Shown: one piece after another, positions 6,647 through 13,560 of the stretch
How positions within the stretch are numbered: the first letter of the stretch is position 1
How the letters are laid out: each line of letters starts with the position of its first letter
DNA from: Acidobacteriota bacterium
Lineage (GTDB): Bacteria > Acidobacteriota > UBA6911 > RPQK01
Length of the DNA stretch: 16,661 nt
Direction of reading: 5' to 3'
Assembly: GCA_003819755.1 (NCBI GenBank)
Contig: RPQK01000068.1
Span: forward strand, 1 to 16,661
The notes under the pieces: generated by a model
The model's database searches: none
What the model saw: only the letters and a program-made list of their open reading frames with translations
Told to the model about the DNA's origin: nothing
Translations under genes and position numbers: made by a program

Positions 6647-9268
6647 CTACTTCTGTATCAACGCTTCGGGTGACATCTGGACCATGCTGCCCAGATTTCC
6701 GAAGGCAGCCATGCCGAGGAAATTCAAGCCCGGCAGCCCGCGCCCGGAGAAGACGATGTCGTTGGCGCCTCCGGTGACCACAATCAGAGTCGGAGGCATC
6801 TTCGACGCGGCGTCACGCAGGTTCGAAACCTGTTCCGGCGTCAGGCCCGTCCCCTGCTCAGGTACATACTGAGCGAGCGAGCCAACGAGCGGCATGAAGT
6901 TCTGGTAAATGATCCCGGAGCACTGGTCGCTGGTCTCGACCGGGAAGAGTCCCCGAAAAGTCAAAGATTTGGCCAGTGTGTACCCGGAATTCCGATACTG
7001 GACCGCCTGGTTCAGCAACGCCTGGCCAGGCGTCATGATCAGGTAGCCTTCCCAGAACATGTACGTGACTTCCGGGCCGTTCGTCCAGGCGAGCCGATAG
7101 TAGCTGAGGCCGCCCGAAGTCTCGGGGATCAGGGTCAGGCTTCCCTTGCCCTCTTGTTGAACCTCGGCATTGATTCCGGCCACCATCTGTTCGATGGCTT
7201 GCTGCAAACGAGCCGGATCGTCCACTTCCGCCACAATCTTCCACGATGGCGTCGGCAACAGCGTGCCGTCGATCGCGAACAGGAACTCCGTACCAAGCGG
7301 GACGGCGAGGTCTTCACGTATATTCACCCCCTGCTTGGTCTGAAACTCGAGCAGATGCTGCCAGGCATCAGAGTCCGAGGACTGCAGGATCCCGGAGATC
7401 TCATCTACGATCAAGGCCGGGTCCTTAAGCAGGAAGCACGCTGCGGCAAAGGCATCCGGGGATACGTAGTCGAGCGTGCCCATGGGACCGGCCTCTCCAA
7501 GCCAGGCCGCCATACCGCGGCGTTTCTGGTTGAAGCTCAGGACCGCGCGGCTCTGTAACTGGCCGCCGACGCTCTTCTGCTCCACGATCAGTTGCTGAAA
7601 ATCGGTGAGTCCCAACTGCTCGGTGACTTCCGATTTCTGTTCCTCTGCCACTGCCTTGGGCGCGATAAGGCGCTGCATGTCGGCAGCCAGCAGCCATCCA
7701 GCTCCCTCGGCGTAGGTCTTGGCTAACCGTTCGGCAAAAGGACTGGAGGGCAGGTTGGCGACATTCGCAACCGCCACTCTCTGAATTTCGGCAGCCGAGG
7801 ATGACACCGCCAGCAGCCCGGGCTTCAGGTAGAAGAACAGACCCTCGGTCTCATTGCCGGGAGTCAGCTGGGCCGGATTGTCCACCCAAACGGCAACCTG
7901 GCGGTCACCCATCCCGTTCAACTTTGCGATATCGTCTTGAAGGGCCGACCGAAGGCCGTTGTTGTCCTTCACATCGGCCAGAATCAGGACTGAGGAATTG
8001 GAATCGCCACCCGTCACAGTGACGGCGATTTCCTGGCCCAGGTACTGTCCGACTCTCCGCAAGCGGGCGATGGCTTCCTCAGGGGTCAGATCGCTGTCCG
8101 ACTGGTTTTTTTCCTGCCACCACGCGCTTAACTCAGGATTCTCGTTCACTCTCTGGCGGAAGGCATCGTACGCCTGGCCGAAGCTGTCCGTGACGTTCGG
8201 GAAGGCGGCGTAGAAGACCGCATCCTGAGGGATAAGAGGCAGCAGGCTAGACTGGTAGCGCAGCCCTGCGGAAGCCATGCCGTCGACCAGGTCCTGTCCG
8301 AGGATCACGAATTCCCGCAGGAGAGCCACGTGCTTATCGACGTTGCGGCTCCAGCTGATCTCTTCCGCGACCGAAGCGGGTCTGAGGCTCGGATGAGTCG
8401 ACAGCTGCTGTCCGGGCTTCAGCACTTTCGTGTCCTTACCCTGCTGGACCCATACTTCGCCTTCGATGACCGAAACGCGGGAGCCCTTCGTGGCCCGGGT
8501 CACCGAGAACACGGTTCCTTTCACCGTCACGCGACAGTCATTCGCGTCCACGGAGAGGCGTCGCCCCTCCTGCTGTTTGGCCGCCTGGACAATGATGCTG
8601 CCGCGACTGATACGGATCACCGGTCCTCGCGAGCTTGAGTCGAGCGAAATCTCCGAACGGTCTTTCATCTCCAGCAGGGAGCCGTCCTTCAGCCTCAACA
8701 CGGCATTCGAATCCCGACCGGTCCTGATCACCTGTTCGAGGCTGATTTCCTGCCCGACCGCCACCGGCTTGGTCAGGTTTGCCTCGATGATCATCAGGCG
8801 CCCGTCGATCTGCTCGGCGACAGCGTTGAAGCTGTTGTCTGTCAGAACGTACTTTTCGAGTAACAAATACTGAAAGAGGCCGAACGCGACGATCAGGCAG
8901 GCGGCAATGGCCCACTTGAACGCCGGTCTCATTCCCGGCATGGTCGCTTGCTTGGTTTGCTGAGCTTGCGGGTTCCGTCTCATCCACAGAACCTTGCGGC
9001 ACGCCACGCATTCGCGCAGGTGGTATTCCAGCAGGGTCCGTCGAGCCGGGTTCAGCTGGCGAGCCACGTATTCCGGGATCAAGGCCTGGTAATCCTCACA
9101 TCCCTCGATCCTGTCGACCTGGGCCGGGGCAACCGTTGCTTGCTTCTCAAGCGCCGCCCAGACCCTGTCTCCCGCCTGGCCCATCTCGTCCCCGCTGAGG
9201 CTCTCGCTTTTGACCTGGTGCAAGGCCTCTGTCAGCACATCCTTGGGTTCTTTTTCTTTGGGGCTCAT
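6647..9268 (-). CDS. Membrane anti-sigma/FecR-domain protein with large C-terminal DUF3352-like region
   Basis: An 873-residue single-span membrane protein. Residues 57-90 form an anti-sigma zinc finger (zf-HC2/ZAS) with Cys57, His83, Cys87 and Cys90 in H-x3-C-x2-C spacing. A membrane helix follows at about 117-137. A FecR-like domain lies at roughly 181-280 (LRLKDGSLLEM, VTVKGTVFSVTR, VSVIEGEVWVQQG). About 530 further extracytoplasmic residues start near DAVFYAAFPNV and resemble DUF3352-type repeats. Family knowledge suggests it holds the partner sigma factor at the membrane and senses an envelope signal. ATG 9268 is chosen because it overlaps the sigma stop as ATGA and has GGAGGAAG upstream. 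The long C-terminal part exceeds ordinary FecR or anti-sigma proteins (usually under 350 residues) and may be the ligand sensor or a structural domain. Confidence 0.88.
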   Translation of the reverse strand: MSPKEKEPKDVLTEALHQVKSESLSGDEMGQAGDRVWAALEKQATVAPAQVDRIEGCEDYQALIPEYVARQLNPARRTLLEYHLRECVACRKVLWMRRNPQAQQTKQATMPGMRPAFKWAIAACLIVAFGLFQYLLLEKYVLTDNSFNAVAEQIDGRLMIIEANLTKPVAVGQEISLEQVIRTGRDSNAVLRLKDGSLLEMKDRSEISLDSSSRGPVIRISRGSIIVQAAKQQEGRRLSVDANDCRVTVKGTVFSVTRATKGSRVSVIEGEVWVQQGKDTKVLKPGQQLSTHPSLRPASVAEEISWSRNVDKHVALLREFVILGQDLVDGMASAGLRYQSSLLPLIPQDAVFYAAFPNVTDSFGQAYDAFRQRVNENPELSAWWQEKNQSDSDLTPEEAIARLRRVGQYLGQEIAVTVTGGDSNSSVLILADVKDNNGLRSALQDDIAKLNGMGDRQVAVWVDNPAQLTPGNETEGLFFYLKPGLLAVSSSAAEIQRVAVANVANLPSSPFAERLAKTYAEGAGWLLAADMQRLIAPKAVAEEQKSEVTEQLGLTDFQQLIVEQKSVGGQLQSRAVLSFNQKRRGMAAWLGEAGPMGTLDYVSPDAFAAACFLLKDPALIVDEISGILQSSDSDAWQHLLEFQTKQGVNIREDLAVPLGTEFLFAIDGTLLPTPSWKIVAEVDDPARLQQAIEQMVAGINAEVQQEGKGSLTLIPETSGGLSYYRLAWTNGPEVTYMFWEGYLIMTPGQALLNQAVQYRNSGYTLAKSLTFRGLFPVETSDQCSGIIYQNFMPLVGSLAQYVPEQGTGLTPEQVSNLRDAASKMPPTLIVVTGGANDIVFSGRGLPGLNFLGMAAFGNLGSMVQMSPEALIQK

Positions 9269-9909
9269 GATCTTCCTCCACGGTACGAACTCAGGTCCTT
9301 TCGGAGACGGCGATGAGCACGGTGAAGAGTGACTGCCACAGTTCCCCAACTGGTTCCCAGAAGCCGCGCAATTTCGCTGTTGGTTAGGCCTTCGACGTGA
9401 CGAAGGACAAAAATCTCGGCGGCCTTGGGATGCAGTTTAGCGAGCACCGAGCGGAGGCGCTCTGCCAGTTCGGAGGAGGCTTGCTGGGTACCGGGGTCTG
9501 AGGACCGGTTGGCAGACAGCTCGGCCGCAGCCTCCAAGGGAACCTGGCGTTTACGCTTCCGCAACTGGTCAAGGGCCAGATTAACGGATGCTCGCCGGAG
9601 ATACTGTGCAGGAGATTTAAGATCGATAGTTTCCTGATTGTGGAGCAGCCGCAGGAACAGAAGCTGCAATACGTCCTCGGCTTCCATCCGGTCGCCGGTG
9701 ATGCGAAAGGCGGTCTGCAAAATCAGACCATGGTGTTCTCGGAACAGCTTTTCGATGTCCTCGGGAACCCGCCTTTTCGGCTCTTCACTGACGGCCATCT
9801 TCATCGAACCCATCTCGTGCTCGTCTCCCTGATAGATAGACGACCGAGGAGGGTCATTATTAACGGCAAGCTTTATCGGGGTTTCGGGAGCCAGTTTCTT
9901 CGCGGGCAT
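9265..9909 (-). CDS. ECF-subfamily RNA polymerase sigma factor (RpoE/sigma-24 type)
   Basis: A 214-residue extracytoplasmic-function sigma factor. Region 2 spans about residues 54-120 (LFREHHGLILQTAFRITGD, EAEDVLQLLFLRLL, YLRRASVNLALDQLR). Region 4 spans about 150-206 (LAKLHPKAAEIFVLRHVEGL, NSEIARLLGTSWGTVAVTLH, then RAHRRLRKDL). It should direct RNA polymerase to a small regulon, held in check by the zinc-finger/FecR protein encoded 4 bp overlapping downstream. The start is uncertain: ATG 9909 has no SD but lies 6 bases after a possible -10. ATG 9813 would give 182 residues and has GGGAGACGAG upstream; the first 33 residues are not conserved sigma sequence, so 9813 is a fair alternative. Auto-regulation is likely from family behaviour. 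Confidence 0.92.
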   Translation of the reverse strand: MPAKKLAPETPIKLAVNNDPPRSSIYQGDEHEMGSMKMAVSEEPKRRVPEDIEKLFREHHGLILQTAFRITGDRMEAEDVLQLLFLRLLHNQETIDLKSPAQYLRRASVNLALDQLRKRKRQVPLEAAAELSANRSSDPGTQQASSELAERLRSVLAKLHPKAAEIFVLRHVEGLTNSEIARLLGTSWGTVAVTLHRAHRRLRKDLSSYRGGRS

Positions 9910-9915
9910 CACAAC

Positions 9916-9944
9916 TGAATACGAATCGCAGGCGCGGGAAGTTC
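9916..9944 (-). promoter_or_regulatory. Possible ECF-type promoter of the sigma/FecR operon
   Basis: On the minus strand GAACTT (9939-9944) is followed after 17 bases by TATTCA (9916-9921). GAACTT matches the sigma-E-type -35 core, as expected if the ECF factor drives its own gene. The -10 is weak. Transcription would begin at or near ATG 9909, giving either a leaderless message or an approximately 90-nt leader to ATG 9813. Confidence 0.3.
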
Positions 9945-9950
9945 ATCGAC

Positions 9951-10044
9951 CGTTCAGCGTTCACCGTTCAGCGTTCCACGGTTCCACGGTTCACGCGTAA
10001 AAGACCCGGGAACGGTGAACGCTGAACGGTGAACGCTGAACGCT
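9951..10044. repeat. Second hairpin of the 7-bp GAACGGT/GAACGCT family
   Basis: The right side is five exact 7-mers: GAACGGT, GAACGCT, GAACGGT, GAACGCT, GAACGCT (10010-10044). The left side (9951-10000) is the inverted array, ending in two 8-base variants of CCACGGTT type. Bases 9951-9976 and 10017-10042 are perfect 26-bp inverted repeats. The array ends one base before the stop codon triplet of the DUF748-like gene (10046-10048) and lies upstream of the sigma gene. Its units are the same as those in the hairpin at 109-187, so this is a dispersed family. Confidence 0.92.
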
Positions 10045-10045
10045 G

Positions 10046-11113
10046 CTAGAACAGCTTTCTCAACTCCTTGGCTTTATCCTTCAGGCGGCGCAGGTCCTTG
10101 TCGAGATCCTTGAAGCTGCGTTCAAGGCCCGTCTTTTTCTGCAACGCCTCGAGGCTCAGTTCCTGATTCAATACATCCGAGAGGAGGGCGGCGAAGTTGA
10201 CGCGGTGCTCCCTGTTCTTCAGATCGCCAGTTATCTTGAAAGGGATTTTCACCCGGTTACCATTGAACTTCAAGTACTGGACGAGGAGAAGCATAGGGAG
10301 CTTGAGTGATTCCTCCGGAGCCTGCCCGAGGTGAAGGTCCGCCAGAGTCACGGCGCCGGTCGCGTTGTACGTTCCATTCACCATTGAAACCGCGAGCTCC
10401 AGATCGGCGGTTCCGTCTGCGCCCTCAATCGTTCGCACGCGATTCTCGAAGTACGGTCGCAGGTTCTTGAGGTCGACGCTCGCGAGGTTCAGGTGCAACT
10501 CAGCCGACTGGTTGACCGCGTCAATCCATCCGGTCAGCTGCGCCTGGCCATCCGGCTGCCCTTTGACGACACAGGATCCGTCGATCGACGTGGCACCCCC
10601 GAAAATCGGGTACTTCAGATCTTTCAGCTGAAGTTCCAAGTCTTGCAGGGTCACGCGTGGGGAGCCGGGGACCGTCTCATCTACAATCTCGCCCTTCCCG
10701 TCTAAGAGCCTGATTTCCTTGAAGTCGGCGCGCGCGCCCGGCTTTCCGGCGGGCTGACCGCCGTTTGACGGTTGAGGCGGGCTCTTCTCCTTTCTCACCA
10801 GCCTGAAAGAGCCGGCCGCAATGTCGAGTTTAGCCACTTCGATCTCTTCGGTCAGAAAGGACAGGAAGGTCGGATGGGCTTCGACCGATCGCGCCGTCAC
10901 CCCTACAGCCAGGGAGCCGCCGGAAGAGTAGCTGAAGTCGGTGAGCTTGACCCGGTTCCAGGAAAGTTCCACCTTCCCGACCGTCAAACCCGGGATTTGC
11001 TCGTTGGCGAACTTCCGGGTGAGCTGGGAGAGGTTGAACCAGAGGAGCAAGGCGGCCACGACCAGAGCGCCAGCGAGTACGAGAAGGCTGATTTTCAGCT
11101 TCTTCAAGGACAT
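10046..11113 (-). CDS. AsmA/DUF748-like envelope protein, single N-terminal membrane anchor
   Basis: A 355-residue protein with an N-terminal membrane helix at about residues 7-26 (ISLLVLAGALVVAALLLWF), then a long beta-rich extracytoplasmic region. The pattern of short strands with 'ARADFKEIRLLDGKGEIVDE' (about 127-146), 'VTLQDLELQLKDLKYP' and 'AELHLNLASVDLKNLRPYFE' resembles DUF748/AsmA-like proteins, a superfamily linked to outer-membrane and lipid-transport functions. The C-terminal ~45 residues are charged and probably helical. There is no SD before ATG 11113; instead a consensus TATAAT lies 15 bp before it. It ends directly at the 7-bp repeat hairpin. Family assignment is from pattern recognition and is moderate. 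Confidence 0.72.
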   Translation of the reverse strand: MSLKKLKISLLVLAGALVVAALLLWFNLSQLTRKFANEQIPGLTVGKVELSWNRVKLTDFSYSSGGSLAVGVTARSVEAHPTFLSFLTEEIEVAKLDIAAGSFRLVRKEKSPPQPSNGGQPAGKPGARADFKEIRLLDGKGEIVDETVPGSPRVTLQDLELQLKDLKYPIFGGATSIDGSCVVKGQPDGQAQLTGWIDAVNQSAELHLNLASVDLKNLRPYFENRVRTIEGADGTADLELAVSMVNGTYNATGAVTLADLHLGQAPEESLKLPMLLLVQYLKFNGNRVKIPFKITGDLKNREHRVNFAALLSDVLNQELSLEALQKKTGLERSFKDLDKDLRRLKDKAKELRKLF

Positions 11114-11127
11114 ATGAAACCCGGCTG

Positions 11128-11155
11128 ATTATAGCGCCTTTCGGGAACGGACAAG
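11128..11155 (-). promoter_or_regulatory. Promoter of the DUF748-like gene, short-leader
   Basis: On the minus strand there is a perfect TATAAT (11128-11133). Upstream is CTTGTC or TTGTCC at 11149-11155, 15-16 bases away, as a poor -35. Transcription would start about 8-10 bases before ATG 11113, leaving no room for an SD. The -35 side abuts the 9-bp repeat hairpin at 11155-11266. Confidence 0.6.
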
Positions 11156-11266
11156 GAAGAACGGGGAAGGGACAGAAGGGACAGAAGGGACACAAGGGGC
11201 CTCACTTTCTGAGTCCCTTCTGTCCCTTGTGTCCCTTGTGTCGCTTCCGTCCTTTCCCGTGCTTCC
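11155..11266. repeat. Second hairpin of 9-bp tandem units (AAGGGACAG family)
   Basis: The left side carries AAGGGACAG, AAGGGACAG, AAGGGACAC in register (11167-11193). The right side carries CCCTTCTGT, CCCTTGTGT, CCCTTGTGT, CGCTTCCGT (11215-11250). The outer flanks (GGAAGAACGGGG from 11155 and CCCGTGCTTCC up to 11266) also pair imperfectly, giving arms of about 45 bp. The unit sequence differs from the hairpin at 6533-6632 but the unit length and architecture are the same. It lies upstream of the DUF748-like gene. Confidence 0.85.
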
Positions 11267-11275
11267 GCCAGGCAC

Positions 11276-11297
11276 TGTGTAAGACTCGTCTTACACA
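11276..11297. promoter_or_regulatory. Perfect 10-2-10 palindrome, operator-like
   Basis: TGTGTAAGAC (11276-11285) and its exact reverse complement (11288-11297) are separated by TC. The length, symmetry and 2-bp centre fit a dimeric repressor (TetR/GntR-type) operator. An A-run follows on the plus strand, which is the wrong side for an intrinsic terminator in that direction, and T-run and hairpin are in the wrong order on the minus strand. No regulator gene of this type is in the window. It may control the minus-strand gene starting at 11113 or a plus-strand transcript ending at the terminator at 11465-11496. Confidence 0.5.
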
Positions 11298-11370
11298 AAA
11301 AAGGGCCTTTAGCCGATATACGTCGTCTCGGTCCGAAGCTAACCTTATCTCACTTTAACGGTCGACCTTT

Positions 11371-11455
11371 TGGCGCGAGTAGTGAGGGGAATAACTACTC
11401 GCGCCAGTTTTGGTTTCGTTTGAAGACCTTATCCTGGACGCGAGCGGTTCGCGTC
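11371..11455. other. Two consecutive stem-loops in a gene-free stretch, candidate small RNA region
   Basis: The stretch 11114-11522 holds no credible protein gene. Apart from the repeat hairpin and operator-like palindrome, it contains TGGCGCGAGTAGT (11371-11383) pairing perfectly with 11394-11406 over a 10-base loop. GACGCGA (11437-11443) then pairs with TCGCGTC (11449-11455) over a 5-base loop. ACCTTATC occurs twice (11342-11349 and 11426-11433). Followed by the terminator at 11465-11496, this looks like a structured plus-strand RNA. No convincing promoter is visible, so it may instead be untranslated or regulatory DNA. Confidence 0.4.
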
Positions 11456-11464
11456 TTAAAACGC

Positions 11465-11496
11465 AAAAAAAGGGCTCCTTCGGGAGCCCTTTTTTT
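11465..11496. terminator. Strong bidirectional rho-independent terminator
   Basis: A7, stem GGGCTCC (11472-11478), loop TTCG, stem GGAGCCC (11483-11489), then T7. With U-runs available on both strands it can stop transcripts in either direction. On the minus strand it lies 26 bp after the stop of the DUF3618 gene and so ends the 13059-11523 operon. On the plus strand it would end any RNA made from the structured stretch to its left. Confidence 0.95.
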
Positions 11497-11522
11497 ATGT
11501 GGTTAGCAGTCGTTGCCCGCTG

Positions 11523-12140
11523 CTATATCTCAACCGACGGGGACGAAGAGGAATAGGACTCTCTCTGCGGACCACCGGTTGTGCCGGTGGACCCGCTGGT
11601 TGTGCCGGTTGTCTGGCTGGAACTTTGATTCCAACCTTGGGTCCTGCGCTGCTCCTCTTCAGTTCGCTGGTAGTGGTCACCGAAGCCGGGGATTGCCTGG
11701 GAGAGATAATCCTTCAGTTTGGTGGCCCCGAACGCGATCAGCGAGGCGCGTACGGTATCGAGCATGGACCAGGTCTTGTGGAGCTCGCGAGAAGTGGCCG
11801 TGTTCTTGGGTGTCCGACGGCTTTGTTGTTCCAGGTAACTCCCGGTCGTGCCTTCACTCGAACCGGAATAGCCCTGACCGGTGAGTCCTTGGGCGGTATA
11901 GCTCCGACTCGCCGAGCTGCCTGTGTACTTGGAGCGCGATCTGCCTCCTGTCGGTATCATCGCCCCCAGAAGCAGCCCGCCGCCGAAGGCTATGCCCAGG
12001 GCCGTCATAGGTCGCCTCTCCACTTGAGCTCTCCAGTCGGTCGTGCTTTTGACTCGTTCCTCAAGTTGCTCGAGGTTTTCACTCAGCTCGCTCCGCTGGT
12101 TGTCGATGTGTTTTTTTATTTCGTCTGATCTTTGACCCAC
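11523..12140 (-). CDS. DUF3618-like membrane-associated protein
   Basis: A 205-residue protein. Residues 5-45 show the DUF3618 pattern (EIKKHIDNQRSEL, ENLEQLEERV, DWRAQVERRP), followed by a glycine-rich hydrophobic segment at about 46-62 (TALGIAFGGGLLLGAMI). The middle and C-terminal parts are low-complexity Ser/Thr/Gly, interrupted by a second moderately hydrophobic stretch near 125-155. The start is GTG 12140, with AAGGAGGATG upstream; the gene overlaps the upstream holin-like gene by 25 bp. DUF3618 genes commonly follow YqjD/YqjE-like genes, comparable to yqjK in Escherichia coli. Their role is unknown, probably envelope-associated stress adaptation. Confidence 0.8.
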   Translation of the reverse strand: MGQRSDEIKKHIDNQRSELSENLEQLEERVKSTTDWRAQVERRPMTALGIAFGGGLLLGAMIPTGGRSRSKYTGSSASRSYTAQGLTGQGYSGSSEGTTGSYLEQQSRRTPKNTATSRELHKTWSMLDTVRASLIAFGATKLKDYLSQAIPGFGDHYQRTEEEQRRTQGWNQSSSQTTGTTSGSTGTTGGPQRESYSSSSPSVEI

Positions 12141-12580
12141 TGTGCATCCTCCTTTACGCTGGTGATCGTTTTCTGGGGTACGGGACTGACACTCTTGAGC
12201 CGGTTACGTCCGGCAAAAAAGAGGACAGCCCCGGCGACGGCGACGATGAGACCCACGAGAAGCGGCCCCAGCCAGTCCGGAAGGACAGCCGATAGCGCGT
12301 AGACCGCACTCAAGAGCAGAAAGCCGAGGGCGTAAATGCCCAGGAAGATGCCGGCCCCCAGCAAGGTGATCGCTCGAATAGCTTTGCTTGTTTCCTCGCC
12401 GATCTCAGTTTTGGCCAGCCTCACCTCGGAGCGGACAATCTCCTGAATGTTGGTCAGAATATTCTGCAAGAGCTGGGTGACCGACCGTTCCTCCGTTTCC
12501 AGCACGGCTTGCCGCCCAGTGGGAGTGGGGGTCACCACCCTGTCTGTCCGATCTCCTGGCGGTCTCTTAGGGTCGTTCAT
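12116..12580 (-). CDS. YqjE-like / phage holin family 3_6 membrane protein
   Basis: A 154-residue protein. An amphipathic N-terminal helix (about 32-68, with VTQLLQNILTNIQEIVRSEV and RLAKTEIGEE) precedes two membrane spans at roughly 70-98 and 103-124. This is the layout of the Phage_holin_3_6/YqjE family. Despite the name, such chromosomal proteins are not lysis holins; they occur with YqjD-like proteins in membrane stress clusters. Start ATG 12580 has AAGGAG 10 bases upstream. It sits 26 bp after the YqjD-like gene and overlaps the DUF3618 gene, so the three are one operon. Confidence 0.85.
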   Translation of the reverse strand: MNDPKRPPGDRTDRVVTPTPTGRQAVLETEERSVTQLLQNILTNIQEIVRSEVRLAKTEIGEETSKAIRAITLLGAGIFLGIYALGFLLLSAVYALSAVLPDWLGPLLVGLIVAVAGAVLFFAGRNRLKSVSPVPQKTITSVKEDAQWVKDQTK

Positions 12581-12606
12581 AAAATCTGACTCCTTTCCTC
12601 CGATTC

Positions 12607-13059
12607 TCAGTGTCTGGAACGACGGATAGCCTGCCCGAGCAGGAAGCCGGCGGCAAGGGCGGTAATCAATGATTTCCCGGGATGCCGACGGACGACGTTC
12701 TCGACATCCGACTGCATGTCATTGAAGTCATGCTCCCTGAGGTAGGTCGCGGTCCGCTCCATGCCGGTCCCCACGCTGCGGACGGCTCCCTGGACCCGCT
12801 CGCCTCCCGGCAGACGCGTGGCGGTATCCTGTACCGTAGACGCGGCTCTTTGCAGGCCGCCGGCCGCGGACACCCGTGCCTGGTCGGCTTTGGTCTTTCC
12901 GGTCTCCATAGCTCGGTTGAGCTGCTCCTTAGCCCGCGCGGACATCTCGGCAGCCTTTCGCTTGCCTTCCTCCACCATGCCGCTTGCCTTCTCCGCAGCC
13001 TGCTCACCGGTCGGCGTGGTGCTTTTCGTGGGATTGTTGAAAGTATCCTGATTGGCCAT
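12607..13059 (-). CDS. YqjD/ElaB-like (DUF883-type) tail-anchored protein
   Basis: A 150-residue protein. The N-terminal ~85 residues are charged and Ala-rich with amphipathic, LEA-like helical character (AAEKASGMVEEGKRKAAEMS, ARAKEQLNRAMETGKTKADQ). Residues 115-128 carry the DVENVVRRHPGKS pattern seen before the membrane helix of YqjD/ElaB proteins. A C-terminal hydrophobic helix (about 129-144, LITALAAGFLLGQA) is followed by the basic tail RRSRH. In E. coli, YqjD anchors ribosomes to the inner membrane in stationary phase; a similar role here is inference. Start ATG 13059 has AGAGGAG upstream. It is the first gene of the operon and diverges from the PAS-domain gene. Confidence 0.82.
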   Translation of the reverse strand: MANQDTFNNPTKSTTPTGEQAAEKASGMVEEGKRKAAEMSARAKEQLNRAMETGKTKADQARVSAAGGLQRAASTVQDTATRLPGGERVQGAVRSVGTGMERTATYLREHDFNDMQSDVENVVRRHPGKSLITALAAGFLLGQAIRRSRH

Positions 13060-13560
13060 AGAAATTTCTCCTCTCTGAATTTTCTGATTAGCGAACTGGT
13101 CGGATGACCGCGGGGACAGGAATTTCTACAGGGAGAGAGACGAGCTTCAGCTTGCACTGGGGGTATGTCATCCGAACCCTCCAGGTCGCGTCGTAAAAAA
13201 GCAACAACCAATCCGCTCGGCAGGTTGAAGTCTCTTCTCAACATGTTAGCTAATCACGGCTTAAATGAGAAGTGAGCGAGCCTTCCGAGGTCTGCCCGCC
13301 AAGCATAGACGGCCAAGGAGACGCGGCTCGAGCGGCGGTCGGCTCTCCAGGCGAATCTGCCATCCAACCGGCTTTGCTCGGCTTTGCTGATCTTGTAAGT
13401 TAGAAGTTTGCCTCTTAACCTAGAGTAAAGGGGTGGGCCGCCCTGGAGCCCGCTGATATCCATCACCGTTGCCTCTGAGTTCCAGGAGAGAGCAAGGATC
13501 GAGCCCCAGCGAGCAACGGGAGCAACGGTTCTGACATTGTCCAGTAAAGGTCAAAATCGC
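13060..13560. other. 500-bp divergent intergenic region
   Basis: No credible protein gene is visible; the one longer frame on the minus strand (13254-13466) lacks a ribosome binding site and recognisable features. The region separates the YqjD-like operon (minus) from the PAS-domain gene (plus) and should contain both promoters, but I found no convincing -35/-10 pair. Visible structure is slight: a 10-bp unit CGGCTTTGCT repeated twice (13369-13388), and CGGATGAC near 13102 mirrored by GTCATCCG near 13168, which could pair across about 60 bases in the leader of the minus operon. Confidence 0.5.

Noticed and set aside
109..10044. Short repeats considered as CRISPR arrays
   Set aside because: Units are 7 or 9 bp, contiguous and mirrored, with no spacers and no cas genes.
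11276..11297. Palindrome considered as an intrinsic terminator
   Set aside because: The adjacent homopolymer run is A on the plus strand and precedes the hairpin as T on the minus strand, so neither strand gives hairpin followed by U-run.
13254..13466. 70-codon minus-strand frame in the 500-bp intergenic gap
   Set aside because: It has no SD, no recognisable domain and Arg/Ser-rich composition typical of GC-rich non-coding DNA.
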